64,000 nucleotides of DNA from Powellomyces hirtus. Lineage: Eukaryota > Chytridiomycota > Chytridiomycetes > Spizellomycetales > Powellomycetaceae. The position numbers were made by a program, and so were the translations under genes. Location of the stretch: contig JAHLKG010000013.1 of NCBI GenBank assembly GCA_025526995.1, forward strand, positions 736,408-800,407. The letters run 5' to 3'. Under the pieces are notes generated by a model that worked only from the letters and a program-made list of their open reading frames with translations, was not told the DNA's origin and did not search any database. Below, piece by piece: positions 55,740-63,954 of the stretch (position 1 is the first letter of the stretch; every line of letters begins with the position of its first letter).

Positions 55740-56468
55740 ATGTACGGCGAGTTCCTTTACTCATCTCTGAAGCAACGTGTCTACAACATCCAACCAAGGC
55801 GGGTGGAGGCGTTCAAGATTCTCTCCGTCTCGTTCTTGCAAGACTGGGATCTTGTAGAGAGAGGGATTAACGACCGGGTGGCATTCGCGGAGCAAGGCAA
55901 TGACACTGTGCTATACGCAACCATCCCTAACGGTAACTACTCGATTGTGAATTTTGGCGACGCTATCGCATCTGCCTTGACGGCAGCCTCGGGAGTTGGC
56001 AACACCTATGAAGTGTCATATAGCCCGGTAAGCAGGCGGTTGACAGTTTCTACAAATGGTTCGGTACCCTTCAAACTCCTCGAAGGGTACCGAGGAACTT
56101 CGTCATATGTATTGACTGGCATGTCGAGCCGGTACGAAAGCGGGTATGGGACCAGCCATACTCTAAAGAACCCTGTTAACCTTAGCGGAAGTTATCCGGT
56201 GCTACTGACTTCCAACATCTCCGTAAAGGGTCAAGTGTATCTCACTGACTACACCGATGCTGCGCAGTCTATCGTGGCCTCCATGACACCGGATAGTTTC
56301 GGAGACATTGTCACTTGGACGAACGATGGAGGCGAATACCTCCCGGTGGAAGAAACGGTCACTCGTGTAGAGTTCCACCTTGTTAACAGCCTCACGGGAA
56401 CAGAGGTTTCCTTAAATAGCCCTTTATCTGTGCGTTTCGCTATTCTAGACGATAAAAGCGATGTGTAA
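55740..56468 (+). CDS. minor capsid (penton-like) protein, single jelly roll
   Basis: 242 residues. The N-terminus is MYGEFLYSSLKQRVYNIQPR. The pattern LYATIPNGNYSIVNFGDAIA followed by YEVSYSPVSRRLTVSTNG is common in minor capsid proteins of Polinton-like viruses and virophages. The remaining beta-rich chain ends in VEFHLVNSLTGTEVSLNSPL. Placement next to the ATPase and major capsid genes supports the call. It would form the pentamers at capsid vertices. Confidence 0.8.
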   Translation: MYGEFLYSSLKQRVYNIQPRRVEAFKILSVSFLQDWDLVERGINDRVAFAEQGNDTVLYATIPNGNYSIVNFGDAIASALTAASGVGNTYEVSYSPVSRRLTVSTNGSVPFKLLEGYRGTSSYVLTGMSSRYESGYGTSHTLKNPVNLSGSYPVLLTSNISVKGQVYLTDYTDAAQSIVASMTPDSFGDIVTWTNDGGEYLPVEETVTRVEFHLVNSLTGTEVSLNSPLSVRFAILDDKSDV

Positions 56469-56496
56469 TTTTTTTTTCTGAAGTAAGCTTTAAAAG

Positions 56497-57012
56497 ATGA
56501 GCAAGGAAGATTCCAAATTGCAACAACAAGATTCGAGTGCCGATGGGGATCCTGCAGAGGAAATCCAATCGGTGCAAGATACCGATCAACAGCCTGAACA
56601 AGAACAGGTACGAGAGCCAGAGGTAGCTCCGGCACCCACCAAGAAGCCACGCTCTCCTGCCCAGATAGCAGCCATGAAGAAGGCCACCGAGGCACGAGCC
56701 AAGAACCTCCGAGAGATGCAGGCCCGGAAGAAGAAGGAGGATGCGGTCCTAGAAAAGCAACGAAAGATCGACGAGGCGAAACGCATTCTTGAAAAGGAGA
56801 AGGAGGAACGCAGAATTAAGCGCGAGGCACGGAAGAAGGCGTTGGAAGAAAAGCAAAAAGCCAAGCCTGTACCCAAAGCGCAAACTAAACCAAAGGCAAA
56901 GGCCGCCGCTCCATCGCCTGCTCCTGCCACCAATCCATACACAACCTTTGTAGAATTCGATCAGTCAGAAAGTGAAGAAAGTGAAGATGATTACGGAGGT
57001 ATTTTTGGATGA
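56497..57012 (+). CDS. Lys/Glu-rich coiled-coil protein of the capsid module
   Basis: 171 residues. The segment KKPRSPAQIAAMKKATEARA, followed by a long charged helix (RKKKEDAVLEKQRKIDEAKR), resembles short proteins frequent in Polinton-like and giant-virus genomes with the motif 'Q..al.kareaR'. The tail is acidic (SESEESEDDYGGIFG). It sits 28 bp after the minor capsid gene and 31 bp before the major capsid gene, so a scaffold or DNA-binding assembly role is possible. Confidence 0.65.
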   Translation: MSKEDSKLQQQDSSADGDPAEEIQSVQDTDQQPEQEQVREPEVAPAPTKKPRSPAQIAAMKKATEARAKNLREMQARKKKEDAVLEKQRKIDEAKRILEKEKEERRIKREARKKALEEKQKAKPVPKAQTKPKAKAAAPSPAPATNPYTTFVEFDQSESEESEDDYGGIFG

Positions 57013-57043
57013 TCTTATTATTTTTTTTCTACAGCTGTAGTAA

Positions 57044-58294
57044 ATGTCTGAAGTAGCAACTGTTCCTCGTAACTGGATCTACGCCTCCAATACATTCGCA
57101 AGATCCTTCTCAGACCCTCGTGGTGAGGGAGTGGTGGTGTACTCACCGATTGGCCAAAGTGAGTACTCGACCAAAAGTCGCAACCTTACACCTATCAAGA
57201 TTTCATGCGACTCCAATTCTGTGAACTTCATCCTTCAGAAACTTATTTTGTCCATGGACATCACTGCAGTCAACGATGGAGCACCGGTGAGCGGGGCTGG
57301 TATTGTCAACACCAAACTAGGAATGGAAGCAATTATTCAAAGCCTCACGATCAAAGCAGGGGGGGAAACAATGACACGCATCGATAATTGGCCTGCATAC
57401 CTTGCCCAAACTTACCGTAACTTGAATAAAGGCCACAAGCAACTTCTCCATAACCTGAACGGATATGGAACCTCCAATGTCTTCTCCGGGACTCATACCG
57501 CTAGCGTGAGCATGCATCCCATGGTGGGCTGTTTCCATCCCACTAATGACCAGTTCTTCCCCGTCTGGGCACTTCCTAACCAAGCATTGACCATTGAAAT
57601 CGTTCTCGCAGATCCAAGCACAGTTTTTACCAGTGGCAACGTCAACGAGATTAAAGTATCTAACATTAGATGTTTGGTTCCTTACATCACTCCGCCCCCT
57701 AGTGTAATCGTAAACGTAACTCGCGGTCTTGGCGCCGGCAAGAGTATCTTTTACGACTACGTTCGCTCGACGCAGACCGAGAACCCTTGCTCTGGTGGTC
57801 AAAGAAATACCTTCAACCTACATATGTCAGGTGTAAGGTCGTTGGTTGGAATTGAATGTTCCTTTGTCGACGATGATGTTCTTTCTGACCCCACCAAAGA
57901 CAAGTCTGAGATGTTCTCTTCGCAGAACTTGAGACAGTGGAGGTTGCAGTTGGGAGCCAATGCTACAATTCCCTCCGGTACAACTGGCTTTACCCATAGT
58001 CCCTACGACCGCCAAACTCTCCTAGTAAGCCATCTAAGCAACAATGATTTTGAACAGATGGCAGATCTCGACATCTCCTTTTCGGATTATGACCAAAAGC
58101 AATTTTCATTCAGTTACGGATTCCAATCGAAAGACGAAGGCTCTAACGCCGCACTTTCTTTTACCGGAACGGATGCTATCCTTAAGGTTCACACGGAACA
58201 CGCTGCTCCGCCTCCAAGCCAGCGCGTTCGAATGTTGACTACTTATCACGAGAATGTGACTTTGAGTATTGGCGGGATGGTCGCGGTACTTTGA
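57044..58294 (+). CDS. major capsid protein, double jelly-roll
   Basis: 416 residues. The first jelly roll starts near YSTKSRNLTPIKISCDSNSV and contains LQKLILSMDI and MEAIIQSLTIKAGGE. The linker region FFPVWALPNQALTIEIVLAD is the typical strand between rolls in this superfamily. The second roll has RNTFNLHMSGVRSLVGIECS and QMADLDISFSDYDQKQFSFS. Size and layout agree with hexon-forming capsid proteins of Polinton-like viruses. The start is at a single good ATG 31 bp after the preceding stop. Confidence 0.85.
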   Translation: MSEVATVPRNWIYASNTFARSFSDPRGEGVVVYSPIGQSEYSTKSRNLTPIKISCDSNSVNFILQKLILSMDITAVNDGAPVSGAGIVNTKLGMEAIIQSLTIKAGGETMTRIDNWPAYLAQTYRNLNKGHKQLLHNLNGYGTSNVFSGTHTASVSMHPMVGCFHPTNDQFFPVWALPNQALTIEIVLADPSTVFTSGNVNEIKVSNIRCLVPYITPPPSVIVNVTRGLGAGKSIFYDYVRSTQTENPCSGGQRNTFNLHMSGVRSLVGIECSFVDDDVLSDPTKDKSEMFSSQNLRQWRLQLGANATIPSGTTGFTHSPYDRQTLLVSHLSNNDFEQMADLDISFSDYDQKQFSFSYGFQSKDEGSNAALSFTGTDAILKVHTEHAAPPPSQRVRMLTTYHENVTLSIGGMVAVL

Positions 58295-58375
58295 TCAATC
58301 GATAGATTCGTTCTTAGCATACCTTCATAAACGCGCCCATTGCTGTTCATGGATTTTTATAGCTTACTTAGTACA

Positions 58376-58561
58376 ATGGAGGAAACCAATACACCAGCGC
58401 CCACTGCCCCTAATACGCGAAAACGCGACTGTAAAGGAGGCTGCGGAAAGGAGATCAATTGGATTCCCTACAGACCTTGCTGTGAAGAATGCTATCATAA
58501 GAAACTAGCCGCAAAGGCTGCCAGTTGGAGTCTGCTCGATACCGATGAGGAGGACTCATGA
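58376..58561 (+). CDS. small zinc-ribbon-like element protein
   Basis: 61 residues. Five to six cysteines occur in KRDCKGGCGKEINW and RPCCEECYHKK, a Cys-x3-Cys ... Cys-x2-Cys arrangement that can bind one zinc ion. The tail is acidic. It lies between the major capsid and integrase genes. No family name can be given. Confidence 0.6.
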   Translation: MEETNTPAPTAPNTRKRDCKGGCGKEINWIPYRPCCEECYHKKLAAKAASWSLLDTDEEDS

Positions 58562-58606
58562 GGCCGGTCATTGCAGATATTATGTACAATACAGCTAAAG
58601 AAAATC

Positions 58607-59968
58607 ATGTCATTCGTTCCATTGACATCCGAAGAGGAAACGCTTGTAGCAAAAGTATACGAAAAGTTCCCGTTTGGAAGAGACCGGCTTGTTGATGCAG
58701 TCCAAACTGAGCATCCTAATTTTAAAGGCAGTGAACGCGCAGTGTTGTATTGGTTAAAGGACCAACCTTCTTGGCAAAGCCAAAACAAGCCGACTACTAA
58801 GCGCTCGATCATCGCGCCCCTCCAAATTACTAAGCCCGGCTACCTCCAACTAGATAACGTTAGTCTACGAACATATGCAGATAACGGTTACATTGGCTAT
58901 ACACACTTTATAGACGGGTTCACTAAAAAGTCTTGGGCACGTCCACTTAGAACTGAGACGGAAAAGGAAACCGTGGATGCCATTGAATCCATGTTGGACG
59001 AGATGAAAAGGGAGGGGAAGAAGGTTACTATAATCCAATCAGATAATGGAAGTACCTTTCAAGCACAATATAGGGCTTTGTTAGATTCACGTAACATCAA
59101 ATATATATATTCTGCTCCTGCTAGACCTCAATCAAATGCGTTCGTAGAAAGAATTGGACAAGTAATCAATCAGGCGCTCTTCAGGCTCATGGAGCTGAAT
59201 GGGGACAGAAAATGGGTATCACGCTTCCAAGGGGTGATTGATTCTATCAATCAGTCAAAATCTTTTGCGACAGGCATGGTGCCGAATGCGTTAGAAGGAG
59301 GTGATGATGAAGCGCAAGAGAAGGCAAAGGCAAAAATTGCCTCAACGCTTGCCTCGCGCTATAAGACAAAGAAGATAATGCGTCCAATCTATGTCGGGCA
59401 AAAGGTACGTACACGTAGGATCCTGCAGTCAAGTGTTAAGAAGCCAGGCCTTCTCGGGTATTGGAATAAGGAAATTTTTACTGTTGTCCAACGGATCAAC
59501 TCGACTTATGCAAATATTCTGCCATCTTACCGGTTAGTAAATTCAAGTGGCGTTCTCCAAAAAGGTAGATATGCTAGAACTGATCTTTTAGAGTTGCCTC
59601 CAATACTTAGCAGTGATAAAGTAGAGAACGTGACGGATGACGAAGAAGAGGAAGGAGAAGAAGAAGTGTCCAATGACCTTGTGAACAGGAGCGACAGAGA
59701 TGAAACAATTCCAAGTCCCGCTGCTAAATCATCCAAGTCAATGGTTCGCAGGAAATCGTTAAGAATCCAAAACACGCAAAATGAAGACGAGGAAGCAGAG
59801 TATGAGATTGATTTTATTGTGGGAGACAGGAGTTACAGAGGTGAAACACAGTATAAAGTCAGGTACACGGGATACACAGCAAACGACGACGAGTGGAGGG
59901 GTGAAAGGGAATTGCTAGATTTGGCTCCGGGACTTGTGATGGATTACCGTCTCCTCCACGATGATTGA
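58607..59968 (+). CDS. retrovirus-type integrase with C-terminal chromodomain (DD35E)
   Basis: 453 residues from the ATG at 58607. The catalytic triad is complete: Asp83 in GYLQLDNVS, Asp146 in IIQSDNGSTF and Glu181 in AFVERIGQV, giving exact D-D-35-E spacing. An N-terminal ~60-residue helical domain precedes it. An acidic linker (DDEEEEGEEEVSNDL) leads to a chromodomain (FIVGDRSYRGETQYKVRYTG ... DEWRGERELLDLAP). Polinton integrases have this same core-plus-chromodomain plan. The chromodomain may guide insertion to marked chromatin. Confidence 0.93.
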   Translation: MSFVPLTSEEETLVAKVYEKFPFGRDRLVDAVQTEHPNFKGSERAVLYWLKDQPSWQSQNKPTTKRSIIAPLQITKPGYLQLDNVSLRTYADNGYIGYTHFIDGFTKKSWARPLRTETEKETVDAIESMLDEMKREGKKVTIIQSDNGSTFQAQYRALLDSRNIKYIYSAPARPQSNAFVERIGQVINQALFRLMELNGDRKWVSRFQGVIDSINQSKSFATGMVPNALEGGDDEAQEKAKAKIASTLASRYKTKKIMRPIYVGQKVRTRRILQSSVKKPGLLGYWNKEIFTVVQRINSTYANILPSYRLVNSSGVLQKGRYARTDLLELPPILSSDKVENVTDDEEEEGEEEVSNDLVNRSDRDETIPSPAAKSSKSMVRRKSLRIQNTQNEDEEAEYEIDFIVGDRSYRGETQYKVRYTGYTANDDEWRGERELLDLAPGLVMDYRLLHDD

Positions 59969-61059
59969 GTGGAATCCCTGAAGACGTAGTCCCTCCAATA
60001 GCGATTGTTTTCCTCCTTAGAGTGGTGGCAGTCCGCAGCGAATTGAGTATGTTCTTGTTTGGTCAAGCCCATGTCCCGAACTCTGGTGATTTGGGAGCGT
60101 CTTATCACCGAGATGTTATGTCCAGTTGCGATTTTGACTCTGTTTCGGTAAGGTTCGAATCTCTTATCGTCTGTGGCGTTGTTCATCAAAGGTTTTCCAT
60201 CCCTGTTGAGGAAAATGTACTTGGACTTCTCCTTCTTGGATCTGTATTTGTTCACAAATTTGGAAAGAAGTTGTCCAACGCGCTCCGGTTCCATAAAAGG
60301 AATAGGTAGAACGGTGTTCAACGGTTGGATGTACCGCGTATTGTCGATCAGATCCTCTACCTCGTCGGCTCTTTGTTTGCCTTTCTTGATTCGATCCACC
60401 TTTCTTTTGTTCCAAATGATGACACTGGTCCCAGTTTTTCCAGCTGGAAAAAAGAGATTGTCCTTTTCCTTGTCTGCATCAGGGTGAAAGGCGTTCACGA
60501 GAGTTGCCATGTTGGATCTAGAGTGAGGCATCAAGAATTGGGTCGCTGCAATAACATCATCTTGGCGATCGAGGATCTTCTGATTGCTAGGATAGTCCAT
60601 GTCGTAAATGCTGCTACTGTCCTCTAATCTTTGCGAAATCTTGGCAACTTCAGGGGCATATTCGAATACCTCTCCTTCTCCTGCTTCGACTTGTTGGTTG
60701 TATGGCTGTTTAAGGATTTGAATTGCCTCATCGTAGCGTTTCAATAAGTGGAGATGTTCCTCTTTGGTCATGTCGAGAGGGACATGACCGATCTCCTTTA
60801 AGAAAAGGCGGACTGTTCCGATGGCTTGCGCCTCGCTGTTGTCCACTTCAAGGTTATGGCAAGAAAAGACAATGGTCTTCATTTTGGAGATGTCGGTAAC
60901 ATTTTCCTTGTGAGCAAAGGCACCCTTGGCTTTGTATTTGGATAGGTTCGTCACGGCACGTTTCCTTTTTCCGTAGATACTCTTCTTTTCCGCAATTAGA
61001 GGATGACCGTCGGGTAAGGTGTAAAATGCGGCAATGTCCAAAGTGTCCAAAGTATACAT
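59944..61059 (-). CDS. tyrosine recombinase
   Basis: 371 residues, its stop overlapping the integrase stop by 25 bp. The C-terminal part carries the recombinase pattern: Arg320-321 in HNISVIRRSQITRVRDMG, His345 in AADCHHSKEEN and Tyr354 in NNRYWRDYV, with the usual 8-residue gap between His and the nucleophile Tyr. YIFLNRDGKPLMNN upstream is also typical. The N-terminal ~220 residues should hold the core-binding domain (EEHLHLLKRYDEAIQILKQP) but are divergent. Tyrosine recombinases occur in some Polinton-like viruses and Cryptons. Expected to integrate or resolve circular intermediates. Confidence 0.8.
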   Translation of the reverse strand: MYTLDTLDIAAFYTLPDGHPLIAEKKSIYGKRKRAVTNLSKYKAKGAFAHKENVTDISKMKTIVFSCHNLEVDNSEAQAIGTVRLFLKEIGHVPLDMTKEEHLHLLKRYDEAIQILKQPYNQQVEAGEGEVFEYAPEVAKISQRLEDSSSIYDMDYPSNQKILDRQDDVIAATQFLMPHSRSNMATLVNAFHPDADKEKDNLFFPAGKTGTSVIIWNKRKVDRIKKGKQRADEVEDLIDNTRYIQPLNTVLPIPFMEPERVGQLLSKFVNKYRSKKEKSKYIFLNRDGKPLMNNATDDKRFEPYRNRVKIATGHNISVIRRSQITRVRDMGLTKQEHTQFAADCHHSKEENNRYWRDYVFRDSTQSSWRRR

Positions 61060-61388
61060 GTCTGTTACTACTTTAAGAATGAATTAGATCCTACATACAG
61101 CGAGGGGTGGTAGCTGGGTTTTATGTGAAAAGTTTTCATCGTTCTTGCTTCCTATCGATAGGTCCGGGACTTGTCGTCTCTCTCGAAAGATAAAGTTTCA
61201 GTGTTATCCCCCTGAAAAAATAGGGGGCTCTTTTCTCTCTCGAAAGATAAAGTTTCAGTTATACTTCCTTTCGATAGCTACAAAATGTGACAGTGGTTTA
61301 GCAGCTAGGAAACTTGTATCTTTCGATTAGTTTTTACAGCAGAGCTTGCTCACTACACGATGTATTAGAAGTAGTATTGGTTTATAAC
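61060..61388. promoter_or_regulatory. intergenic region with direct repeats and a hairpin
   Basis: Two identical 26-nt copies (61177-61202, 61234-61259; core ctcgaaagataaagtttcag) with a 57-bp period. Between them is a small hairpin with arms ccccct/aggggg around a gaaaaaat loop. A palindrome cctatcgatagg lies at about 61151. It precedes the tyrosine recombinase and is downstream of the methyltransferase gene. Confidence 0.6.
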
Positions 61389-63536
61389 TCAGAGTTGTCT
61401 AATCACATACTCGATGGCTGGCAAGGTCATTGCGTTGCCCAAGAGTCGCTTCTTGTCTGTATCCCCCAATCCCTCACAGCTTGTATAATCATCCGGCAAT
61501 CCCTGCAGACGTTCCCTCTCCCGGACCGTATAGTGTCTGAAGTCTCCATTGACTAAAACGATCGTTTGGTAACAATCGCCGGTTACTAATGTTAAGGCCT
61601 TCTGATCCGTACGAAAGTAAACCGTACTTGTTGCCGTGTTGCGCCTGATGGAACACACTCGGTCTTTGGGCGGGTTTGATGGAAGATCCTTATACTTTGT
61701 GACTCGATAGCGCTTGTCAAGCTCGATGATGTCTTGTAGCTTTGGCGATGGCCTTTCCAATGGCTGATGTACATACCAATTACACCAATAAAGGCGTTTT
61801 CGATTTTGTGCTGTCCAATGGTGCGCGTTTATTTCGACCGGATTGACTTTAAGCTCGTTCGAAATTTTCGCTAATGGTTCTGGTGACATTGGGACGTTTT
61901 CGAGTAGAAAGTGCTGCGGCGCTTTGGATTCTAAGATTCGTAAAAAACAATCGAATAGCTTACTCCGTTCATCGTCAAAGTTCGTCCGGTTATTGCTTTG
62001 TCGTGAGAACGGTTGGCATGGAATCCCACCGACAAGAAGGTCAAAGTCAGGCAGGGCATCGGGCTTAAGCTCTAGGGCATCTCCGAAGTTTTGATGCTCT
62101 GGGAAATGCTTACGGTAAACGGTGAGAGCGCTTGGATCGATTTCAGAGTATCCAACGCATACTGCATTCCTAAAGACGCTATGTATCGCGCTTTCCGCTG
62201 TGCCAATCCCGGCACAAAGGGAAAAGTACCGGAGATGTCGATCCATGCTAGGCTCCTTATAGATCCTCATGTTAACACCCGGAATGTAACCAATTTCACC
62301 AAACACTTCAACAAAGCGAGGAGCGTAGGGATAGCTGTCGTCGGTGTCCAAGTAACATAGACTTCTAGAATAGAAGTCCCCATTGTAGAGAGTCCCATCA
62401 TTTTTTTCGAAAGCTACTAGACGACTTATCAAGCATACAAGTGCCTTTGGAAGAACTTCGATGTTCCAATTGCCATAACTTCGTTGTGGGATCAATGCGA
62501 TGACGCGTTTGACGTTGCCCTTGCGCATTTCGTCAAAGCATTTCTCCCAAAAGTACCGATGTAAGTGCTTTTCGTTTTGGGTTTTTTCCTTGTCGCTCTC
62601 CGCAGTTCCAGGTGCGTTCAAATAAACAAAGTTGGTATCAGGTTCCCAGTCATCTATGGATAGAGCGTTAACAAAGCTACCGTCCGCCGCATATCCGTAT
62701 TTCTTTTTAGCCTTGAGTTTGCTGAACGGGTTGGAACAGGGATCTAAATCCACTCCACCAGTGAACTGTTCGATTAGATCGCATAACCACTGCGGGGTGT
62801 TGAAAACATTCCTGACTTGCGGAAAACCGTACGCTTTCTTCTTAACTGGCGCTACTTCGGCTTCCGACTCGCTGCTAGAGGAGTCGACGTAGGATACGGG
62901 ACGTTTCGTCCGTTGGCCTTTTCCAAGCGTAGCGTTAGCCGGCGAGATGCAATCGTTAGGGTCGGCAGCTAGAAAACCGCTGTCGCTTGTCTCACTCTCT
63001 TCTTCGGATTCAGCGGTAGTAGTATCCTTCCCGGCCTCTTTTGAAGAAATTAGGTACATCGGCGACGTCGGCGTCGGCGGTAGCGCTGATGCCGCCAGTG
63101 TCGGAGGTGGCGGTGGCTGCCCATAAATGTCGGCAAAGCGGCTAGCAACTGTGTCATCTCTGCCCTCGAAGTATACAAGTGCAGCTTTCCATACTGTCTC
63201 TGGTGACTCGTTTCGCTTCCGCGACCAGGCATCTACTGCAATACATAGTGTAGCGTTGGAAGGTAGCTCCTCTTTAGGGAATGTCTTCTCTAAGACGGAG
63301 ATCACACGTCCGGCAACACTCAACCGGTTTCCAACACCTCGCTTGAGCTTCCATTTGTTTTCGAGGTAATTCTCAAAGCTAGAGAAGTTCCGCTGCTTGT
63401 AGAGTTTATGTTCGCGGATTGTATAGAGCGCTTTAACCGTCGTAAAGAACCCCTCTGTCGGTGGAAGGTTGATCGTGAGGTACGCTGCATCAATCTGCTT
63501 CTCGTGAAGATCAAGTGTGGCAGTGGAGCTACTCAT
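61389..63536 (-). CDS. fusion DNA methyltransferase: phage-type adenine MTase-like plus C5-cytosine MTase
   Basis: 715 residues from the ATG at 63536. Residues ~37-80 (YKQRNFSSFENYLENKWKLK) resemble a DNA-binding segment found in phage proteins. A disordered Ser/Pro/Glu linker follows. The first catalytic-like domain starts at NTPQWLCDLIEQFTGGVDLD, with DLDPCSNP at 263 and NAPG at 307-310 where the adenine MTase family has NPPY. The second domain is a complete C5-cytosine MTase: SLCAGIGTAE at 439, GGIPCQPFSR with catalytic Cys507, LLENVP, AQNRKRLYW, and RLQGLPDDY with LLGNAMTLP at the end. Cytosine methylation is expected; activity of the adenine-type half is doubtful because of the NAPG motif. 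Confidence 0.9.
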   Translation of the reverse strand: MSSSTATLDLHEKQIDAAYLTINLPPTEGFFTTVKALYTIREHKLYKQRNFSSFENYLENKWKLKRGVGNRLSVAGRVISVLEKTFPKEELPSNATLCIAVDAWSRKRNESPETVWKAALVYFEGRDDTVASRFADIYGQPPPPPTLAASALPPTPTSPMYLISSKEAGKDTTTAESEEESETSDSGFLAADPNDCISPANATLGKGQRTKRPVSYVDSSSSESEAEVAPVKKKAYGFPQVRNVFNTPQWLCDLIEQFTGGVDLDPCSNPFSKLKAKKKYGYAADGSFVNALSIDDWEPDTNFVYLNAPGTAESDKEKTQNEKHLHRYFWEKCFDEMRKGNVKRVIALIPQRSYGNWNIEVLPKALVCLISRLVAFEKNDGTLYNGDFYSRSLCYLDTDDSYPYAPRFVEVFGEIGYIPGVNMRIYKEPSMDRHLRYFSLCAGIGTAESAIHSVFRNAVCVGYSEIDPSALTVYRKHFPEHQNFGDALELKPDALPDFDLLVGGIPCQPFSRQSNNRTNFDDERSKLFDCFLRILESKAPQHFLLENVPMSPEPLAKISNELKVNPVEINAHHWTAQNRKRLYWCNWYVHQPLERPSPKLQDIIELDKRYRVTKYKDLPSNPPKDRVCSIRRNTATSTVYFRTDQKALTLVTGDCYQTIVLVNGDFRHYTVRERERLQGLPDDYTSCEGLGDTDKKRLLGNAMTLPAIEYVIRQL

Positions 63537-63551
63537 TTTGGAACGGGGTTG

Positions 63552-63578
63552 AAAAGTGTTCAAAGTTTGAACACTTTT
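63552..63578. promoter_or_regulatory. perfect 27-bp palindrome before the methyltransferase gene
   Basis: Arms aaaagtgttcaaa and tttgaacactttt around one central g, 15 bp upstream of the start codon at 63536. A symmetric operator for a dimeric regulator, possibly the methyltransferase itself, is a reasonable guess. Confidence 0.65.
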
Positions 63579-63618
63579 TGGACACCTGACGGAGTTTAAT
63601 TACGTAAGGCCATACGCG

Positions 63619-63860
63619 CCAAAATGGGAGTTTGAGAGGAGCAAATAAGGGCATATCCAAATATTTTCTTTACGGTTCCAAATAAAAACAGTTTTACTCT
63701 TCATGCTACAACGCATCTATGGTTTCTCAGCCACTCAAGCACTCAGAAAATTTTCGAGGGAAAAAAATAATACAGTAGTAAGAGAACCTTACTAGACGTC
63801 ATGGAGGGAAGGAAAGACAGAGTCCGAAATGATGGAGGCAAGAGCTTTTGAAAACTGAGT
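63619..63860 (-). repeat. right terminal inverted repeat
   Basis: The reverse complement matches 45465-45712 in order, with blocks tttgaaaactgagt (outer end), atctatggtttctcagccac, cactcagaaa and atgggagtttgagaggagc (inner end). Confidence 0.85.
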
Positions 63861-63954
63861 AATCGCGTTTGATGATGTAATTTGAAAATCTAAGAAAGCT
63901 ATTAAAGGGAAGGGATCTAACCTTAGATAACAACTCAAAAACTCACAAGCAATA

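Larger units (their letters stand above)
45465..63860. mobile_element. integrated Polinton-like virus / Maverick-like element
   Basis: An 18.4-kb unit bounded by inverted repeats with a dense set of intronless ORFs on both strands, unlike the intron-rich host. The block 54.99-58.29 kb (packaging ATPase, minor capsid, Lys/Glu-rich protein, major capsid) is the conserved morphogenesis module of Polinton-like viruses. Two different integration enzymes, a methyltransferase fusion and a very large fibre gene are added. Base composition is visibly more AT-rich than the host. All ORFs are intact. No DNA polymerase B, SF3 helicase/primase or adenovirus-type protease was recognised. A target-site duplication could not be identified next to the repeats, so the outer limits are uncertain by tens of bases. 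Confidence 0.88.

Noticed and set aside
55705..55797. Longer N-terminus for the packaging ATPase
   Set aside because: The extra 31 residues overlap the start of the divergent minor-capsid gene and do not look like part of the ATPase fold.
60140..60160. tRNA T-loop-like ggttcgaatc
   Set aside because: It lies inside the recombinase gene and no acceptor or anticodon arms can be drawn around it.
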